NCBI GenBank assembly: GCA_013298125.1
Contig: JAAFJP010000024.1
Span: 33,572-97,571 of the forward strand
From: Cytophagales bacterium
GTDB taxonomy: Bacteria; Bacteroidota; Bacteroidia; Cytophagales; Spirosomataceae
DNA length: 64,000 bases
Direction of reading: 5' to 3'
Part shown: positions 17,581 through 25,795 of the stretch, one piece after another
Position numbering within the stretch: position 1 is the first letter of the stretch
How the letters are laid out: every line of letters starts with the position of its first letter
Notes under the pieces: model-generated
Database searches by the model: none
What the model saw: only the letters and a program-made list of their open reading frames with translations
What the model was told of the DNA's origin: nothing
Program-made: the position numbers and the translations under genes

Positions 17581-17900
17581 ACCAAAATCCCCCACTTCCG
17601 CCGTCTCGAAATCGGTAAAACCGTCTTATCAATCAGCACCACAAAGTCATCCCCAACCTCCACAATAAACTTGCGATTGACTAAATATTTGCGATTGATA
17701 CGGATGAAAGTTTCGGTATTGATTTTGTTTTGGATATACAGGAGTGTGCGGGCAATCATTTTCTGTTTGCCTGATTTGAAGTGTACCCGTGCGTAATTGA
17801 CCTCCCCTTCAAAAAAGAGAATTTCGTTGGAGTACAGCTTGGTTCGGATGCCGATGACTAATGGCGTTCCGAAATAATTAGTAACGATGTGTTTCATCAA
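17577..17900 (-). CDS. Stand-alone LytTR DNA-binding protein
   Basis: 107 aa consisting only of a LytTR domain (NEILFFEGEVNYARVHF, then FIRINRKYLVNRKFI) with no receiver domain. It probably binds DNA at promoters. No kinase is adjacent, so control is not by classical phosphotransfer to this protein. Its last codons overlap the PIN toxin gene. Confidence 0.82.
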   Translation of the reverse strand: MMKHIVTNYFGTPLVIGIRTKLYSNEILFFEGEVNYARVHFKSGKQKMIARTLLYIQNKINTETFIRINRKYLVNRKFIVEVGDDFVVLIDKTVLPISRRRKWGILV

Positions 17901-17964
17901 ATATAACTTTGAAACGAGATAGTTTTAACTCATCAAAATTATACTTTTAAAAACACGAAGTAAA

Positions 17965-17980
17965 TACTGTCTGGACAGTA
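17965..17980. promoter_or_regulatory. Candidate LytTR-type operator
   Basis: TACTGTC-TG-GACAGTA is a perfect 7-bp inverted repeat about 65 bp upstream of the stand-alone LytTR gene. TACTGTCT recurs 32-33 bp away (near 17998). Autoregulation is plausible but unproven. Confidence 0.35.
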
Positions 17981-18184
17981 GTTTTGGATTTTAATCTACT
18001 GTCTATCAGGTAGATGTGGTTTCAAATGAGGGTTTTGAAAAATGAATGAAGAAAAGAGATAGCTTGAAAATGAAGGTTTTTTGAGAAAATTGAAGATTTT
18101 TGAAGTTTTTAGAAAAATAAATTAAAAATGGTTGAAATCGAGGGGATTTTTGAGAAGAAAACCGTAGAAATAAGGCGAAAAAAA

Positions 18185-18832
18185 TTAAAACTCAACCACA
18201 AATACCTTATTTTTCAAGGTAAACAAATACGATTTTTTATCATTATTCATGAAGATATTGACAATATTCGTTTGGTCGTCAAACACATCTATTAGCACAT
18301 CATTTTGAATTTTTGAGCCTTTAATGGGTTCATTTACAGGCATTTCCAAATATATCCAAGTCGCATCGCCTTCTTTTTCCTTTCCTAAATACTGATAGTT
18401 TAGCTTTTGATTTTTTTGAGTTGTTATGACAAAATGTTTATGGATGTATTGCTCAATAAAAGGGTCGTTTTTATCGGTACTTTCAATGATAAATTTCTTG
18501 TTTTGATTGTTGATAGAAAGCGTTTTTTCTAAATCATCGGTGAATACTCTGAGGCTGATTTCAAAGGCTTTTTCTTTGGGATTGTACCGCATTTCGGTGA
18601 TGCTGGTGTGGAAGGCGTGGGCGTTCAGGAGAAAGGAGGAAGGAGAAGGGAGGAAGGAGGTATTTAGGATAAATATAATTCCTAAAACCAACAACCTCAC
18701 CCCCCAGCCCCCTCTCCGATGGAGAGGGGGAGCTATTCGTCCGATTTCCCCCCCTCTCCACGGGAGAGGGGGCTGGGGGGTGAGGTTGTTCATTCTACTT
18801 AAAAATCTTAAAAATATCATTCCCAAAAGCAA
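18185..18832 (-). CDS. DUF6702 family protein with a palindrome-encoded N-terminus
   Basis: 215 aa. From residue ~70 on it matches DUF6702: AFHTSITEMRYNPKEKAFEI, then RVFTDDLE. The residues before that are unusual. MNN is followed by LTPQPPLPWRGGEIG and APPLHRRGGWGVR, which are translations of a GC-rich palindromic element, then a hydrophobic LLVLGIIFIL segment. The element therefore supplies the basic n-region of what looks like a signal peptide. A purine-rich tract (18627-18660) encodes the following FLPSPSSFLL stretch. The frame overlaps the rseP end by 38 bp, and the true start may be the Met at residue 14 (MNN). Function unknown. Confidence 0.7.
   Translation of the reverse strand: MLLGMIFLRFLSRMNNLTPQPPLPWRGGEIGRIAPPLHRRGGWGVRLLVLGIIFILNTSFLPSPSSFLLNAHAFHTSITEMRYNPKEKAFEISLRVFTDDLEKTLSINNQNKKFIIESTDKNDPFIEQYIHKHFVITTQKNQKLNYQYLGKEKEGDATWIYLEMPVNEPIKGSKIQNDVLIDVFDDQTNIVNIFMNNDKKSYLFTLKNKVFVVEF
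18694..18786. mobile_element. Short palindromic element (same family as the ileS element)
   Basis: Inverted arms ACCTCACCCCCCAGCCCC and its complement flank two GC-rich hairpins (CTCTCC-GAT-GGAGAG and CTCTCC-ACGG-GAGAG). The core GGGAGCTATTCGTCCGA is nearly shared with the copy at 23.6 kb. The complementarity extends outward to AACAACCTCAC and GTGAGGTTGTT. It lies within the 5' end of the DUF6702 reading frame, next to the rseP stop. There is no DUF559 gene inside, so it would be non-autonomous if mobile. Confidence 0.8.
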
Positions 18833-20138
18833 AAACCATTAATCCTAAAAGAATTACTGTTCCTACTTGTTGAGCGATTTCTTGTACTTTTACTGATGGC
18901 GTTTTGCCCGTGATCATTTCCCAAATCAAGAAGATAGCGTGTCCTCCGTCTAAGGCTGGGATTGGTAGAGCATTCATGAAGGCTAATGACATAGAAAGTA
19001 AGCCTGTCAAGAACCAAAAATTAGCCCAATCCCACTTTCCACCGAATATTTTAGCGATTCCAACGGGTCCGCTAACGGCATTTGAGGCTGATACATCGCC
19101 CTTGAAAATCTTTTTGAAACCTTTTAAATTTGTACCAATAACGGTAAATGCTTCTACAAAACCTGCATTAAACGATTGTCCAAGCGTATAATCTTCATGC
19201 GTAAGTTTCAACAAAGGATTCATAATAAAACCAACTGTTCCTTCTTTTGAAACATCCATTTTTAGGGTATCCATCGTTCCTTTTCTATCAACCACTGCCG
19301 TTATTTTCTTCTCTTTATTTTCATCTAAAATAGACTTAAATTCTTGATAAAATTTGATAGGTTTTCCATTAACACTTACGAATTTATCTCCTGACTTTAA
19401 GCCCGCTTTGTAAGCACTTCCACCTGCATCTGAGGGAACTTCTTTTACTTCAAAAGGCAATCCTTCTTGAATAAACTCTCCCTTTTTACCATTAGCTAAT
19501 TGGTCTAAAAAGCCCTTTGGAAGCGTTATATCCTTTTTTTCTCCGTTACGTTCGATGGTGTATCTTGCCTCATCTTCCATGATTAACTTAGGCACTTCAT
19601 CAAAACGAACTGGTACTTTTCCGTTTACTTCTAAAACTTTATCGCCCGTTTTGAAACCTACTTCTTGGGCTAATTTACCTGCAAAAATTCCTTGTTTATT
19701 TACTTCTGAAAGTGTTACGAAGTTATTTCCAGAGTTATATCTAATTCCCCAAAATATCAAAACCCCTAAAATTAAGTTCACAATAATCCCTCCCAACATT
19801 ACGATTAGACGTTGCCAAGCGGGTTTGCCTCTAAATTCCCAAGGTTCTGGGGTGGCTGCCAATTTTGAAGCGTCCTGAGTTTCGTCAATCATGCCTGCGA
19901 TAGACACGTAACCGCCCAAAGGAAACCAACCGATACCGTATTCAGTATCGCCAACTTTCTTTTTGAAAAGTGAGAAATTCAAAAGTGTGGGAACTGGGAA
20001 GAGGAAATCGAAGAAAAGATAAAATTTATCTACTCGCATCTTGAACCACTTGGCAGTGATATAATGCCCAAATTCGTGCAAACTAACTAAAATTGACAGT
20101 GCTAAAATCAACTGTCCCGCCATTACTAAACCTTCCAT
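18795..20138 (-). CDS. rseP: RIP metalloprotease RseP (site-2 protease)
   Basis: 447-aa inner-membrane zinc protease that cleaves transmembrane substrates such as anti-sigma factors and remnant signal peptides. The HEFGH zinc motif is at residues 21-25 in the first membrane helix. Two PDZ-like segments follow (about 120-200 and 220-300; YKAGLKSGDKFVSVNGKPI). The third-helix NALPIPALDGGHAIFL motif is near the C-terminus. It belongs to a minus-strand run with dxr upstream, a known neighbourhood in this phylum, but a Uma2 gene lies in between. Confidence 0.93.
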   Translation of the reverse strand: MEGLVMAGQLILALSILVSLHEFGHYITAKWFKMRVDKFYLFFDFLFPVPTLLNFSLFKKKVGDTEYGIGWFPLGGYVSIAGMIDETQDASKLAATPEPWEFRGKPAWQRLIVMLGGIIVNLILGVLIFWGIRYNSGNNFVTLSEVNKQGIFAGKLAQEVGFKTGDKVLEVNGKVPVRFDEVPKLIMEDEARYTIERNGEKKDITLPKGFLDQLANGKKGEFIQEGLPFEVKEVPSDAGGSAYKAGLKSGDKFVSVNGKPIKFYQEFKSILDENKEKKITAVVDRKGTMDTLKMDVSKEGTVGFIMNPLLKLTHEDYTLGQSFNAGFVEAFTVIGTNLKGFKKIFKGDVSASNAVSGPVGIAKIFGGKWDWANFWFLTGLLSMSLAFMNALPIPALDGGHAIFLIWEMITGKTPSVKVQEIAQQVGTVILLGLMVFAFGNDIFKIFK

Positions 20139-20207
20139 TATTTTCAGTTATCAGTTACCTTTATTTGAGTCGGTAACGTGTATTGTTATTTTTTAATGTG
20201 ATAATTT

Positions 20208-20798
20208 TTATAAAATCTCTTGAAAAACTGTTCTTAAATCTATTTCCAAGCCGTCTAAAATGTCTCCTCCTGTAATAATTCCAAAATCTTGTTCGGTTGG
20301 ATTCACGTCTTCGGGTGTATAAATCATTACTTTTTTATCGAATGGATTAATCAACCAACCTAATTGAACACCATTTTCGATGTATTCAACCATTTTGAGT
20401 TGAAGCCCTTTCCACGAATCAGATTCTGACATCAGTTCTACTACAAAATCAGGGACAATTTTGGCAAATTTCTTACGCTCAGATTCAGGTAATGCTAACC
20501 ATCTTTCAGATTTTATCCAAGTTACGTCTGGACTTCTGATGGCAGAACTTGGTAAGGTAAAAGCCGTTGAAGAACTGAAAGTAAAACCGCCACCTTGTTG
20601 GTGACTCCATAATTTTATTCTAAATGATAAATCCAGTTCTCTCGAACCGCCATCTCCGCCAGTTGGGGGCATAAGTATAATTTCTCTTTTACTATTTCTT
20701 TCAAACTTTAATCCCTCATTTGCCATACAGAAATCGAAGAACTCTTCATCAGAGAACCCTTCGTATTCGAGTTTTGGTATTTTAAGAATTTGATTCAT
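20208..20798 (-). CDS. Uma2 family (DUF820) endonuclease-like protein
   Basis: 196 aa with the Uma2 pattern: acidic N-terminus with GLKFERNSKREIILMPPTGG, then AIRSPDVTWIKSERW, PDFVVELMSESDSWKGLQLK and YIENGVQLGWLINP. The fold is of the PD-(D/E)xK superfamily (candidate Asp in SPDV, Glu in VVEL). The biological role is not established; the family is abundant in cyanobacteria and scattered in Bacteroidota. It starts 12 bp after the dxr stop and precedes rseP, so it is co-transcribed with essential genes. Confidence 0.85.
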   Translation of the reverse strand: MNQILKIPKLEYEGFSDEEFFDFCMANEGLKFERNSKREIILMPPTGGDGGSRELDLSFRIKLWSHQQGGGFTFSSSTAFTLPSSAIRSPDVTWIKSERWLALPESERKKFAKIVPDFVVELMSESDSWKGLQLKMVEYIENGVQLGWLINPFDKKVMIYTPEDVNPTEQDFGIITGGDILDGLEIDLRTVFQEIL

Positions 20799-20810
20799 AT
20801 TGTTTCAAAT

Positions 20811-21962
20811 TTACAATAATCCCCTTGCAAATCGTCTTGTCTCTTCATCCGTCTGCACATAATCATCAATGCTTGGTTTTTGAATAAACGATACTTTGGT
20901 CATACAAGTTTCAATGAAATCTGACATTGCCAAGAAACCGATTTTGTCTTGTAAAAATGCCTCAACCGCAATTTCGTTGGCGGCATTCATAATACAAGGC
21001 AGGTTGCCTCCTTTTGCCATCGCATCAAAAGCTAATTGCAAGTTACGAAATGTTTTGGTATCGGGCTGTTCAAATGTGAGGGACGGGTATTTTGTGAAGT
21101 CAAAACGTGGAAAATCTGATTTTAGTCTATTCGGAAAATTCAGGGCAAATTGTATCGGTAATTTCATATCAGGCAGTCCCATTTGTGCTTTCATCGAACC
21201 GTCTTGAAACTGTACTAATGAATGAACAATAGACTGCGGATGCACAACTACCTCAATCTGAGAGGCTTGCACGCCAAAAAGCCATTTTGCCTCAATCACT
21301 TCCAGACCCTTGTTCATCAAACTGGCGGAATCAATCGTGATTTTTGCACCCATTACCCAATTCGGATGTTTTAGAGCTTGAGCTTTGGTAACTTGCTCTA
21401 AATCAGCTCGTTGTTTCCCACGAAAAGGTCCTCCCGAAGCCGTCAAGATGATTTTTTCGATAGGATTATGAAATTCACCTACTAAGCACTGAAATATTGC
21501 CGAATGTTCAGAATCGACGGGATAAATATTTACGCCTTTTTCTTGGGCGAGTTTGGTGATAATTTCACCTGCCACTACCAACGTTTCTTTGTTGGCAAGG
21601 GCAATATGTTTACTCGCCTCAATGGCTTTGATGGTTGGTAAAAGTCCTGCATAACCTACCATTGAAGTCAGTACAATATCCACAGAATCCATCTGTACAA
21701 CTTCCTCAACGGCTTTCATACCCGCATACACCTTCACGTCTGTATGTGCGAGGGCAGTTACAACTTTGTCGTAAAGGCTTTCGTTGGTAATGACTACGCA
21801 ATTAGGATTGAACTTAATACTTTGTTCAATCAATAAATCAGCGTTATTTTGGGCGGTCAGGATTTCGACTTCAAAACTATCAGGATTCGCTTCGATGACC
21901 TCTAATGCCTGTGTCCCGATTGAACCCGTTGAGCCAAGAATGGCTATTTTTCTTTTTTGCAT
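20811..21962 (-). CDS. dxr: 1-deoxy-D-xylulose 5-phosphate reductoisomerase
   Basis: 383 aa. It converts DXP to 2-C-methyl-D-erythritol 4-phosphate using NADPH and a divalent metal, the second step of the MEP isoprenoid pathway. NADPH-binding GSTGSIG at residues 10-16; metal site in YPVDSEHSAIFQ; substrate loop NKGLEVIEAKWLFG; C-terminal MNAANEIAVEAFL. Length is normal. The next gene upstream (hypothetical) ends 9 bp away, so they likely form one operon. Confidence 0.96.
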   Translation of the reverse strand: MQKRKIAILGSTGSIGTQALEVIEANPDSFEVEILTAQNNADLLIEQSIKFNPNCVVITNESLYDKVVTALAHTDVKVYAGMKAVEEVVQMDSVDIVLTSMVGYAGLLPTIKAIEASKHIALANKETLVVAGEIITKLAQEKGVNIYPVDSEHSAIFQCLVGEFHNPIEKIILTASGGPFRGKQRADLEQVTKAQALKHPNWVMGAKITIDSASLMNKGLEVIEAKWLFGVQASQIEVVVHPQSIVHSLVQFQDGSMKAQMGLPDMKLPIQFALNFPNRLKSDFPRFDFTKYPSLTFEQPDTKTFRNLQLAFDAMAKGGNLPCIMNAANEIAVEAFLQDKIGFLAMSDFIETCMTKVSFIQKPSIDDYVQTDEETRRFARGLL

Positions 21963-21971
21963 AATGAACAG

Positions 21972-22517
21972 CTACACTTGCCCTTTTTTCTCAAATAAAA
22001 TCTTTAAATTATTTTCATAAACTCCACCTGCCTCAATGAATGAGATTTGGTCTAAATCTATCATTACGAATTTTCTATCAAGAGAGATTTTTGTACCTAT
22101 GGCGTTTAATATCAATGTGTTATGGTCTAATTCTTCTATTTCACCAATAAAAAAATCATCGTCTAAACTTTGTAATCGGACTGAGAAATATTGATAGTTT
22201 TTGACAATTGACCTCAAAATAGTCTCCATCGACTCTAAAATGATGTGTGGGACTTCGAGGTCGTAATCTTTTTTATAAATCAATTTAAAAGTATTCTCAA
22301 TGTCATTTCCGCCCCAATGAAATCGCAACACTTCGTCACGTTTGATGATAACAATTCCATCGTATTGACTGACGTGATTAAACATTTTCAAGACCAAAAA
22401 CTCATCATTAAAATCAGCAATAAAGCCATAGTATGACCGCTCACGACTGTCAATGTACAAATCAATGAAAGTCTTTTCCTGTTTGAATTTTCGTAGATAT
22501 GTTTCTTTTATGTCCAT
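21972..22517 (-). CDS. Hypothetical protein upstream of dxr
   Basis: 181 aa, soluble, strand-rich. It seems to contain two similar halves: SYYGFIADFNDEFLVLKMF near residue 30 and DDFFIGEIEELDHNTLILN near 120, each resembling a small SH3/Sm-like barrel, with FVMIDLDQISFIE after the second. No family assigned. First gene of the apparent dxr operon (9-bp gap). Confidence 0.65.
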   Translation of the reverse strand: MDIKETYLRKFKQEKTFIDLYIDSRERSYYGFIADFNDEFLVLKMFNHVSQYDGIVIIKRDEVLRFHWGGNDIENTFKLIYKKDYDLEVPHIILESMETILRSIVKNYQYFSVRLQSLDDDFFIGEIEELDHNTLILNAIGTKISLDRKFVMIDLDQISFIEAGGVYENNLKILFEKKGQV

Positions 22518-22739
22518 CTTTGTTACTCTTCTAATTATTTACACAAATTTAAGGGTTAAAATTCTATCATCTTCATTCTCTAAAATTAAATGCGTGCAAA
22601 TGATACTAAAAATTCATAAAACTCAAAGCAATCATCTGTTTGAGACACTATTTCACAAAAGAATGTTTCGTATCTTGCAAGAAATTATGACATCTTTCGT
22701 TTAAATTAAAACGTTTTTTAACGACTAATCATCAGAACC

Positions 22740-23306
22740 ATGAAAAAATTACTTTTCTTTTTATTTTTATCAATTGTTTCATACACAAGCACTTATGCCC
22801 AAGACCCTATCGTGATTAAACAAGATAGTACCGTGAGAGATTTGGATGAGGAGCAAGATGTAAGAGATTTGCCTTTTCGTCAGAGACTTAAATTTGGTGG
22901 TGGAATAGGAGGTTTACAGTTTGGAAATCCCACAGTAATTGGCGTTTCTCCGATGGTGGGTTATCAGGCTACGAATGACTTTATTGTGGGTTTAGCCGTT
23001 GATTATCAGTATTTTAAATTTACTGGAAGGGAAGCTCAAAATCAATATGGACCTCGTCTATTTGGACAATATCGTTTACATCTGTTGGAAAACATATTGT
23101 CTGGAGCATTTTTACAGGGAGAATTACAGAAATACTATGTTTCAGTATCTGGATTATCTATCAATTATGATGTACAGGCATTAGCTGGTTTGGGTATAGG
23201 TTTTGGTGGTTTTAATCTAACAGCTCTATATAACTTAAATTACAATGAACGAACTTCCCCTTACGGAAGCCCATTGGTCATCAGAGTTGGCGGTTTCTTC
23301 TTCTAA
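22740..23306 (+). CDS. Outer-membrane beta-barrel-like protein
   Basis: 188 aa with a signal peptide (LFFLFLSIVSYTSTYAQ). After an acidic linker the body consists of amphipathic strands separated by short turns (GGIGGLQFGNPTVIGVSPMVG, cut here to its ends GGIGGL and SPMVGY) and ends with an aromatic strand IRVGGFFF, as in small outer-membrane barrels. Function unknown. The small membrane protein gene begins 1-4 nt after its stop. Confidence 0.65.
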   Translation: MKKLLFFLFLSIVSYTSTYAQDPIVIKQDSTVRDLDEEQDVRDLPFRQRLKFGGGIGGLQFGNPTVIGVSPMVGYQATNDFIVGLAVDYQYFKFTGREAQNQYGPRLFGQYRLHLLENILSGAFLQGELQKYYVSVSGLSINYDVQALAGLGIGFGGFNLTALYNLNYNERTSPYGSPLVIRVGGFFF

Positions 23307-23307
23307 A

Positions 23308-23550
23308 ATGATGTCAGAAGAAGAAAGCCCTTTCAAAAATCTCCGCCCAATGTTGTTGTCATTGATTTTTGGCATTTTGCAAGTTTTCTTTTGGGTAGAA
23401 ATATTGATTATTGCCGTAATGGCGTATTTTTGGTACAAAGACCCTGTTACTTTTACTCAAAATCATACTGATAAAGGTCTTATTGTCTTGGTTATTGTAC
23501 TGATTTTGACTTATTTAGTGAAACGAAATATTTATAAATTGATAAAGTAA
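23308..23550 (+). CDS. Small membrane protein, 80 aa
   Basis: Two predicted transmembrane segments (LLSLIFGILQVFFWVEILII and GLIVLVIVLILTYLV). The frame is open from 23245, but ATG 23308 (or 23311) just after the preceding stop is the sensible start. No family recognised. Probably co-transcribed with the beta-barrel gene. Confidence 0.55.
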   Translation: MMSEEESPFKNLRPMLLSLIFGILQVFFWVEILIIAVMAYFWYKDPVTFTQNHTDKGLIVLVIVLILTYLVKRNIYKLIK

Positions 23551-23720
23551 AAACAACCTCACCCCCAGCCCCTCTCCGATGGAGAAGGGAGCATTCGTCC
23601 GACTTACAGCGATGATGAATGCTCTCCTCAATTAAATGTAAAGAGTTAGAATCCGCCTTGGCAATGTGGACGAATGCTCTCCCTCTCCATCGGAGAGGGG
23701 GCTGGGGGGTGAGGTAAACA
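23551..23720. mobile_element. Palindromic element with a 5-bp target duplication
   Basis: The element is 23556-23715. The arms ACCTCACCCCCAGCCCCTCT (left) and their complement (right) extend inward to GCATTCGTCC, giving about 45 bp of near-perfect inverted repeat, each arm with its own CTCTCC-GAT-GGAGA hairpin. The direct repeat AAACA lies immediately outside both ends (23551-23555 and 23716-23720), as expected for a transposition target duplication. The 67-bp centre has no reading frame. It shares GGGAGC(T)ATTCGTCCGA with the 18.7-kb copy. Confidence 0.85.
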
Positions 23721-23730
23721 AACTATTTTC

Positions 23731-25728
23731 ATGCAAAAATTGCGTACTTCTATAACGTTACTCTCTGCAATTGTTTTGTTGAACAGTTGTAACTCCGCCT
23801 TGCAATCTTTCAAAAAAGGTCAGAAAAAATTTGATAATGGTGAGTATGAACTCGCTATCAAGGAGCTACAAAAGGCTTCGGTAGCGGGGTATGAATTGGG
23901 CAAAACCAATTATCTCATCGCAGAATCTTATCGCCTGTCCAACCGTCCTTTGATGGCGGGGGATTATTATGAAAAAGCACTGATTTCTGGTAGTAAGGAA
24001 AACGATTTGCGTTATCATTTGGCAACGAGTCAAAAGATAAAAGGTAACTACAAAGAGGCGAGTGAAAATTTAGAAAAATACCTCTCAGGCGTTCCAAGTA
24101 AGGAATTGAAGCTGAAGGCTCAGACTGAAATTGACCTCTTGCCCGAAATCCAAACTTTAGCCAATAAGAAGACCTATATCGAAATTAAACCTTTGAGTTT
24201 GAATTCGACGGGGACAGAATTTGCTCCTATTCCACAGGGTAATGAGTTGATTTTCACGGCTTCACGCAAGGATGTGATTTATAAAAATAATGGTTTACCG
24301 TATTTGGGCTTGTATCGTGCCTCCTTGAATACACCTACCGAAATCGGAACACCAACACTTTTTAGTGCTTCTATTTTCAAAGACAACGCCAATGAAGGAA
24401 CTCCAACGTTTTCAAAAGACGGTAAAATGATGGTCTTTGCTCGTGGAAATACGGGTAAGCGGTCTGATTTATCACCCGATGTTGATTTATATATTTCTAA
24501 AAATATTGACGGCGTTTGGTCTGAACCTGAAATGGTTTCTGTCTCAGATTCTTTGGCTTGGGATGGTTGTCCGTCTTTTTCTGCCGATAACAAAACACTT
24601 TATTTTGGGTCAAATCGTTCGGGTGGGAAAGGGGGAATTGACCTTTATCGTGCTAATATTGACAATGCAGGCAGATTCGGAAGAGCTATCAACATGGGGT
24701 CTGACATTAACACCCCAGGCGATGAGATGTTTCCCTATGTTTCGTCAGATGGAAAATTGTATTTTTCCTCGGACGGACACGCTGGTATCGGGGGCTTGGA
24801 CCTCTACACAGCTACCCGTGTGAATGGTGAAATTAAGGTTGAACATTTGGGCATTCCACTAAATTCTCGTTTTGATGATTTTGGTTTAGTTGCGATTGAT
24901 TCGACCAAAGGATATTTTGCTTCAAACCGTGATTCAGGTAAGGGTGATGATGATATTTATTACTACGAAAATACGCAACCTGGCAAAAAATACGAAGTGC
25001 CACCACCAGTTGTTGCAGTAGTTGAACCTCCAAAAAAGAAAGTAATTCGTTATTTTTTGGCAGGAACAATAACCGATGATAAAAGTCAATCCCTTGATTC
25101 TGTGAAAGTTGCGATTATTGACAACTCAACTAATCAACCCATCGAAGAGATTTATACCAAGCCCGAAGGTACTTTTGGTAAGGTAAAAATGGACGAAGAA
25201 AAGACTTATACCATTGTTACCGAAAAGAAAGGATATTTCACCAAACGTGAGCCTTTTACGATGGTCGGAAAGTCAGTTTCTTTGGATAAATTGACGAAGG
25301 CTGAGACAGATACAATTTTTTATGCAAGTATAAAAATGACTAAACCAGAACTTGGGAGAGAGATTACCAAGGACTTTAACATCGCTCCAATTTATTACGA
25401 TTTGAATAAATCAGATATTAGAAGTGATGCAGGCAATGAATTGGATAGAATTGTACAAGTCTTAGTTGATAATCCGACTATAAAGTTAGAATTGGGTTCA
25501 CATACAGATTCACGACAAACGAATGAATATAACCAAAAACTATCACAAAGACGGGCAGAGTCGGCAGTAAATTACATCATTTCAAGAGGTATTTCACCAA
25601 CACGTATCGTAGCAAAAGGTTATGGCGAAAGTCAATTGGTGAATCAATGTGCGGATGGTGTAACGTGTACGGAAGAAGAACACCAAGCCAATCGTCGGAC
25701 GGAGTTTAAGGTTTTAGAGGTGAAATAA
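23731..25728 (+). CDS. PorE-like OmpA-family lipoprotein (TPR, beta-propeller, CRD, OmpA)
   Basis: 665 aa. Lipoprotein signal with lipobox LNSC (Cys20). TPR-like helices at 28-130 (FDNGEYELAIKELQKASVAG); WD40-like/PD40 propeller blades at about 165-405 (FSADNKTLYFGSNRSGGKGG, YVSSDGKLYFSSDG); a carboxypeptidase-regulatory-like domain at 430-530; a C-terminal OmpA peptidoglycan-binding domain at 550-660 (LGSHTDSRQTNEYNQKLSQR, NRRTEFKV). This order is that of PorE, an outer-membrane/peptidoglycan-linked factor of type IX secretion, but related proteins with other roles exist. The palindromic element ends 15 nt before its ATG. Confidence 0.88.
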   Translation: MQKLRTSITLLSAIVLLNSCNSALQSFKKGQKKFDNGEYELAIKELQKASVAGYELGKTNYLIAESYRLSNRPLMAGDYYEKALISGSKENDLRYHLATSQKIKGNYKEASENLEKYLSGVPSKELKLKAQTEIDLLPEIQTLANKKTYIEIKPLSLNSTGTEFAPIPQGNELIFTASRKDVIYKNNGLPYLGLYRASLNTPTEIGTPTLFSASIFKDNANEGTPTFSKDGKMMVFARGNTGKRSDLSPDVDLYISKNIDGVWSEPEMVSVSDSLAWDGCPSFSADNKTLYFGSNRSGGKGGIDLYRANIDNAGRFGRAINMGSDINTPGDEMFPYVSSDGKLYFSSDGHAGIGGLDLYTATRVNGEIKVEHLGIPLNSRFDDFGLVAIDSTKGYFASNRDSGKGDDDIYYYENTQPGKKYEVPPPVVAVVEPPKKKVIRYFLAGTITDDKSQSLDSVKVAIIDNSTNQPIEEIYTKPEGTFGKVKMDEEKTYTIVTEKKGYFTKREPFTMVGKSVSLDKLTKAETDTIFYASIKMTKPELGREITKDFNIAPIYYDLNKSDIRSDAGNELDRIVQVLVDNPTIKLELGSHTDSRQTNEYNQKLSQRRAESAVNYIISRGISPTRIVAKGYGESQLVNQCADGVTCTEEEHQANRRTEFKVLEVK

Positions 25729-25749
25729 TTTATACGTAAAATAGAAACT

Positions 25750-25786
25750 AAAGAGCCGCATTATCGAAAGATATGTGGCTCTTTTA
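25750..25786. terminator. Bidirectional terminator between convergent genes
   Basis: AAAGAGCCGCAT (25750-25761) and ATGTGGCTCTTT (25773-25784) pair with one mismatch around an 11-nt loop, followed by TTTT. It serves the OmpA-type gene and probably the convergent permease. Confidence 0.75.
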
Positions 25787-25795
25787 TTTTAATCA

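Noticed and set aside
18507..18842. Plus-strand frame across the 18.7-kb palindrome
   Set aside because: Its sequence is the reverse reading of the palindrome and of the DUF6702 gene; the minus-strand frame has the recognised domain.
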